NCBI GenBank assembly: GCA_028698695.1
Contig: JAQVWB010000068.1
Span: 1 to 9,433 of the forward strand
Length of the DNA: 9,433 nucleotides
Direction: 5' to 3'
DNA from: Syntrophomonadaceae bacterium
Lineage (GTDB): Bacteria; Bacillota; Syntrophomonadia; Syntrophomonadales; Syntrophomonadaceae
Shown here piece by piece: positions 5,844-9,433 of this stretch. A program made the position numbers and the translations under genes. The notes under the pieces are model-generated. The model had not been told where the DNA came from and searched no databases. It was given only the letters and a program-made list of their open reading frames with translations. Position 1 is the first letter of the stretch; every line of letters begins with the position of its first letter.

Positions 5844-7166
5844 ATGAAATACACTCCAAATCCATCATCGGTAGTAGATGAAATGCTTCAAGCCATTGGT
5901 TGTTCCGACCTGGATGATTTGTTTGTCGATATCCGGGAAGAATTAAAAATTAAACATCGTCTTAATCTATCCGCCGGTATGGGTGAAATGGAGATTCGCA
6001 ACCGATTAAAATATCTGGCTGACCGCAACATAAACACTGATGATTATCCCTGTTTTCTGGGTGCTGGTGCTTATGATCATTATATACCGGCAGCATTGGA
6101 ACAACTTTTACTACGTTCTGAATTTTACACTGCTTATACTCCTTATCAACCGGAAATCAGTCAGGGAATATTACAGTCCATTTTTGAATACCAGACCATG
6201 ATATGCAAGCTTACCGGATTGGATGTTTCCAATGCTTCAATGTATGATGGCGGAAGTTCTCTGGCTGAAGCCTGTAATGTAGCCTGTACGAATAGCAAAG
6301 GTAAGAGTAAAGTAGTTATTTCCGATACGGTACATCCTGAATACCTGGATATTTTAAAGGCCTATGCCCTGTCCGGTCACATGGAAATAGTTGTGGTTCC
6401 TGGAGAAGATGGACATGCTGATATTGATGCCATGGTGAAGGCTATTGATAACGAAACTGCCTGTGCTGTAATCCAGCAGCCAAACTTTTACGGAATTTTG
6501 GAAGATCCTACCGCACTTGAGAAAGCTATTCACGGGAATAAGGGAATGTTCATAATGTCTGTGGAGCCATTATCACTGGCTTTATTAAAATCTCCGGCAG
6601 AATGGGGTGCAGATATTGCCGTTGGTGAAGGTCAATCTTTAGGAATCAGTTTAAGTTTTGGTGGTCCATATCTTGGTTTTATGGCTGCCAGCAAGGCTTT
6701 AATACGTAAGATTCCCGGTCGGATAGTCGGACAAACTACTGACCTGGATGGCAAACGAGCCTTTGTATTGACTTTACAGGCACGCGAGCAGCATATCCGT
6801 CGTGAAAAAGCGGCTTCCAATATCTGTTCCAACCAGGCTTTATGCGCCCTGGCATCCAGTATGTATTTGTCTTTTGTCGGTGATCAGGGACTTAAAGATA
6901 TTGCTGCCCGCTGTCATCATCTGGCTTTATATGCCCGCCAGGAATTTGAAAAAGCGGGGATGCAATTAATGTATAAACAGCCTTTCTTTAATGAGTTTGC
7001 TCTCAGAATAAATAATCCCGGCAATGCCAATCGAATATTGCTGGAGAATGGTATTATTGGTGGTTATGAATTGGAGGATGCTCTATTACTTGCATTTACT
7101 GAAAAAAGAAACCGGGCGGAAATTGATCAACTGGTAGCAGTTTTAGGAGGGATTAATAATGCCTAA
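5844..7166 (+). CDS. gcvPA: Glycine dehydrogenase (decarboxylating) subunit 1
   Basis: This is the N-terminal-half subunit of the two-part P protein, which decarboxylates glycine and passes the remaining aminomethyl group to the H protein. The 440-residue product is of normal size for a split GcvPA. It shows FLGAGAYDHYIP (71-82), EFYTAYTPYQPEISQG (93-108) and SNASMYDGG (129-137), all typical of this subunit. It has the aminotransferase-like fold but no PLP-lysine; that residue is on GcvPB, and the active enzyme is a heterotetramer of the two. AAGGAGG at 5828-5834 overlaps the gcvH stop codon and lies 9 bases before the ATG. The 3' end overlaps the start of gcvPB by 8 bases, suggesting translational coupling that would keep the subunits equimolar. 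Confidence 0.97.
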   Translation: MKYTPNPSSVVDEMLQAIGCSDLDDLFVDIREELKIKHRLNLSAGMGEMEIRNRLKYLADRNINTDDYPCFLGAGAYDHYIPAALEQLLLRSEFYTAYTPYQPEISQGILQSIFEYQTMICKLTGLDVSNASMYDGGSSLAEACNVACTNSKGKSKVVISDTVHPEYLDILKAYALSGHMEIVVVPGEDGHADIDAMVKAIDNETACAVIQQPNFYGILEDPTALEKAIHGNKGMFIMSVEPLSLALLKSPAEWGADIAVGEGQSLGISLSFGGPYLGFMAASKALIRKIPGRIVGQTTDLDGKRAFVLTLQAREQHIRREKAASNICSNQALCALASSMYLSFVGDQGLKDIAARCHHLALYARQEFEKAGMQLMYKQPFFNEFALRINNPGNANRILLENGIIGGYELEDALLLAFTEKRNRAEIDQLVAVLGGINNA

Positions 7167-8607
7167 ACTTATTTTCGAAAAACACGTCACTAATAGTAAC
7201 CCCTTTAGCCTGCCAGCATGTGATATACCTCTGCCTGAGATTAGCGAGACTATCCCTGCCCATTTTTTACGCAATGAAACGACAGCATTGCCGGAAGTAA
7301 GTGAAGTAGAGACAGTAAGACATTTTACTGAGCTTTCCACGCGTGCTTACGGTGTTGACAGCGGTTTTTATCCTCTGGGTTCCTGTACGATGAAGTATAA
7401 TCCCAAAATTAATGAATGGGCAGCCCGTTTACCGGGATTTGCAGGAATTCATCCATGCCAGTCACAGGATACGGTACAGGGGGCATTGCAGTTATACTAT
7501 GAAATGCAGGAGATGCTGGCCGAGATTAACGGTATGGACGCCTTTTCACTGCAGCCGGCTGCCGGAGCACATGGTGAAATGACTGGGATAATGATGATTA
7601 AGGCTTATCATCAGCACCGCAAGGATTACAAGAGAACTAAAATAATGGTTCCTGATTCTGCCCATGGAACCAATCCGGCTACTGCCAATGTCATCGGTTA
7701 TGAAATAATTGAAATAAAATCCAATGAGCGTGGCCTCGTTGATCTGGAAGATTTACGTGCTAAAATGAATGACGAAGTAGCCGGTTTGATGCTTACCAAT
7801 CCTAATACTCTGGGACTTTTTGAAGAAGAAATCCAGGATATTGCCGCCATTGTTCATGATGGTGGAGGGTTACTTTATTACGATGGAGCAAACTTAAATG
7901 GTATTCTGGGTGTTGCCCGTCCTGGAGATATGGGCTTTGACGTGGTACACGTCAATCTGCATAAAACTTTCGGTACACCTCATGGCGGAGGCGGACCTGG
8001 CTCAGGACCAGTTGGAGTTAAATCGAAGCTCATTGATTTTCTGCCCAAACCGGTAGTGGTTAAAAACGAAGATGTTTACAGTTTTAATAATGACCTGCCT
8101 TTATCCATCGGTAAGGTAAAGAATTTTTATGGCAATTTCGGGGTTATAGTTAAAGCTTATACCTATATTAAATCTCTGGGTGCGGAAGGCATAAAAGAGG
8201 CCTGCCAGCACGCGGTATTAAATGCCAACTATCTGCGCCATCAACTGCGCGATGATTTCAATATTCCCATTGATAGATTATGTAAACACGAATTTGTTAT
8301 AAATTCAAAGAAACAATCCGCATATGGCGTTACTACACTGGATATTGCCAAGCGTCTGATCGATTACGGCTATCATCCACCTACAATTTATTTTCCATTA
8401 ATTATTAGCGAGGCGATGATGATTGAGCCTACCGAAACTGAGAGTAAAGAGCGTCTGCATGAATTTGTAGATGTTATGAAAACTATTGCCAGGGAATCAG
8501 CTCAGGAAACTGACAAGCTGCTCAATGCTCCACAAAATGCGGTAATCAAACGGGTTGATGAAGTAACCGCAGCCCGCAAACCAATAGTAAAATGGGAGGC
8601 TCCTTAA
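7159..8607 (+). CDS. gcvPB: Glycine dehydrogenase (decarboxylating) subunit 2
   Basis: This is the PLP-bearing subunit of the split P protein, partner of the gene immediately upstream. The 482-residue product contains the cofactor lysine Lys269 in VHVNLHKTFGTPHGGGGPG (263-281), the glycine-rich loop that follows it, and FYPLGSCTMKYNP (70-82), the usual N-terminal signature. DSAHGTNPA (166-174) and TNPNTLGLFE (213-222) are further conserved segments. The start uses AGGAGGG (7145-7151), inside the end of gcvPA, 7 bases before the ATG. Only 3 bases separate its stop from the start of lpd. Length, motifs and operon order all agree, and nothing in it looks truncated or altered. Confidence 0.97.
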   Translation: MPKLIFEKHVTNSNPFSLPACDIPLPEISETIPAHFLRNETTALPEVSEVETVRHFTELSTRAYGVDSGFYPLGSCTMKYNPKINEWAARLPGFAGIHPCQSQDTVQGALQLYYEMQEMLAEINGMDAFSLQPAAGAHGEMTGIMMIKAYHQHRKDYKRTKIMVPDSAHGTNPATANVIGYEIIEIKSNERGLVDLEDLRAKMNDEVAGLMLTNPNTLGLFEEEIQDIAAIVHDGGGLLYYDGANLNGILGVARPGDMGFDVVHVNLHKTFGTPHGGGGPGSGPVGVKSKLIDFLPKPVVVKNEDVYSFNNDLPLSIGKVKNFYGNFGVIVKAYTYIKSLGAEGIKEACQHAVLNANYLRHQLRDDFNIPIDRLCKHEFVINSKKQSAYGVTTLDIAKRLIDYGYHPPTIYFPLIISEAMMIEPTETESKERLHEFVDVMKTIARESAQETDKLLNAPQNAVIKRVDEVTAARKPIVKWEAP

Positions 8608-8610
8608 ATA

Positions 8611-9433
8611 ATGAAAGACCTGGTGGTAATTGGTGGAGGCCCGGGCGGCTATGTTGCTGCCATCCGAGCCCGCCAGCTTGGTATGAATGTAACACTGATA
8701 GAAAAAGATGCTATGGGCGGTACTTGTCTGAATCGTGGTTGTATTCCAACCAAAGCCTATTATCGTAATGCTCTGGCGATGAGAGATATATTAAATTGTG
8801 ATGAATTTAATATTCAGGTGGAAAAAGCTGTTTTTAATATGAAAGCCGCCCGACAGCGCAAGGATAGGATCGTTGATAATCTGGTGGCCGGGATCGAAAA
8901 GCTCCTGCAAACCAACGGTGTGGAAAAAATAATTGGTGCAGCAACTTTAATTGATAAAAATCATGTACTGGTTAATGGTCAGGAAATTGCGACTCGGAAT
9001 ATTTTACTGGCAACCGGTTCAATTCCTGCTCCCCTGCCGATTGAGGGTATAAACCTGCCCGGTGTAATCAACAGTGACCAGCTGTTGGAATGGGAAGAAG
9101 TACCTGCCAAACTGGCTATAATCGGTGGAGGAGTTATTGGGCTGGAGTTCGCCTGTATTTTTAATTCATTAGGTAGTGAAGTAACTGTATTTGAATATAC
9201 TCCTGATTTATTAAACAGTATGGATAATGAGTTAGGTAAAAGATTAAGGGTTTTTCTTAAGAAACAAGGTATTACTGTACATACTGCGACTACAGTTGAG
9301 AAAATAACTTTACGGGAAAATATTTTACTGGTAACTGCTATGGGCAAAAAAGAAGCTGTAACATCAGCTGCAGATGTCATACTGATTGCCAGTGGAAGAA
9401 AGCCCTATACAGCAGGACTTAATTTAGACAAAC
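8611..9433 (+). CDS. lpd: Dihydrolipoamide dehydrogenase (L protein), cut by window end
   Basis: The L protein is an FAD enzyme that reoxidises the dihydrolipoyl arm of GcvH and passes electrons to NAD+. The frame from ATG at 8611 stays open for 274 codons to the window edge; a full enzyme is about 450-470 residues, so roughly the last 40 percent is missing. It has the FAD-binding GGGPGG (8-13), the redox-active disulfide in GGTCLNRGCIPTK (Cys39 and Cys44), ATGS (134-137), and a second dinucleotide fold GGGVIG (172-177) with an acidic residue, Glu195, at the end of the next strand, consistent with NAD rather than NADP. GGGAGG at 8594-8599 lies 11 bases upstream of the ATG. The operon position after gcvPB suggests it is dedicated to glycine cleavage rather than to a 2-oxo acid dehydrogenase. 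Confidence 0.95.
   Translation, partial: MKDLVVIGGGPGGYVAAIRARQLGMNVTLIEKDAMGGTCLNRGCIPTKAYYRNALAMRDILNCDEFNIQVEKAVFNMKAARQRKDRIVDNLVAGIEKLLQTNGVEKIIGAATLIDKNHVLVNGQEIATRNILLATGSIPAPLPIEGINLPGVINSDQLLEWEEVPAKLAIIGGGVIGLEFACIFNSLGSEVTVFEYTPDLLNSMDNELGKRLRVFLKKQGITVHTATTVEKITLRENILLVTAMGKKEAVTSAADVILIASGRKPYTAGLNLDK

Noticed and set aside
8979..9380. A 133-codon minus-strand frame near the right end
   Set aside because: It lies antisense to lpd, whose plus-strand frame carries full FAD, disulfide and NAD motifs; the reverse frame is a shadow.

Overview
The window looks like part of a chromosome from a low-to-moderate G+C anaerobic Bacillota (Clostridia-type) bacterium. The reasons are strong AGGAGG-type ribosome binding sites, consensus sigma-A promoter elements, a ydaO-type (c-di-AMP) riboswitch, a split glycine dehydrogenase (gcvPA/gcvPB), and a clostridial-type lysine 2,3-aminomutase. 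A Syntrophomonas-like relative is possible, but the sequence alone cannot fix the genus. There are eight protein genes (one cut by the window end). No tRNA, rRNA, insertion sequence or CRISPR was seen.

Positions 1-629 are a gene-free regulatory stretch. An extended -10 promoter (about 151-179) drives a long leader that contains a c-di-AMP riboswitch aptamer (about 264-389) and an intrinsic terminator (about 413-450). This leader precedes ablA (kamA, lysine 2,3-aminomutase, 630-1901) and the overlapping ablB (beta-lysine N6-acetyltransferase, 1888-2745). Together these two enzymes convert L-lysine to N-epsilon-acetyl-beta-lysine, a compatible solute. Because c-di-AMP is a signal tied to potassium and turgor, the most informative reading of the window is an osmoprotectant synthesis operon gated by a c-di-AMP off-switch.

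A convergent gene (2755-3930, minus strand) encodes a YqhD/BdhA-type iron-family, NADP(H)-preferring alcohol dehydrogenase. Its stop codon lies 9 bases from that of ablB. An AT-rich divergent intergenic region (3931-4243) follows.

From 4244 to the window end is a complete glycine cleavage operon in the order gcvT, gcvH, gcvPA, gcvPB, lpd, with lpd truncated by the window edge. The genes are tightly packed, with an 8-base overlap and gaps of 3 and 14 bases; the exception is an 89-base gcvT-gcvH gap. The products form the P (PA/PB), H, T and L proteins, which interconvert glycine with CO2, ammonia, methylene-tetrahydrofolate and NADH. No glycine riboswitch was recognised ahead of this operon.

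All protein families here are known. The point most worth following up is the riboswitch-to-acetyl-beta-lysine regulatory link and its alternative-pairing expression platform.
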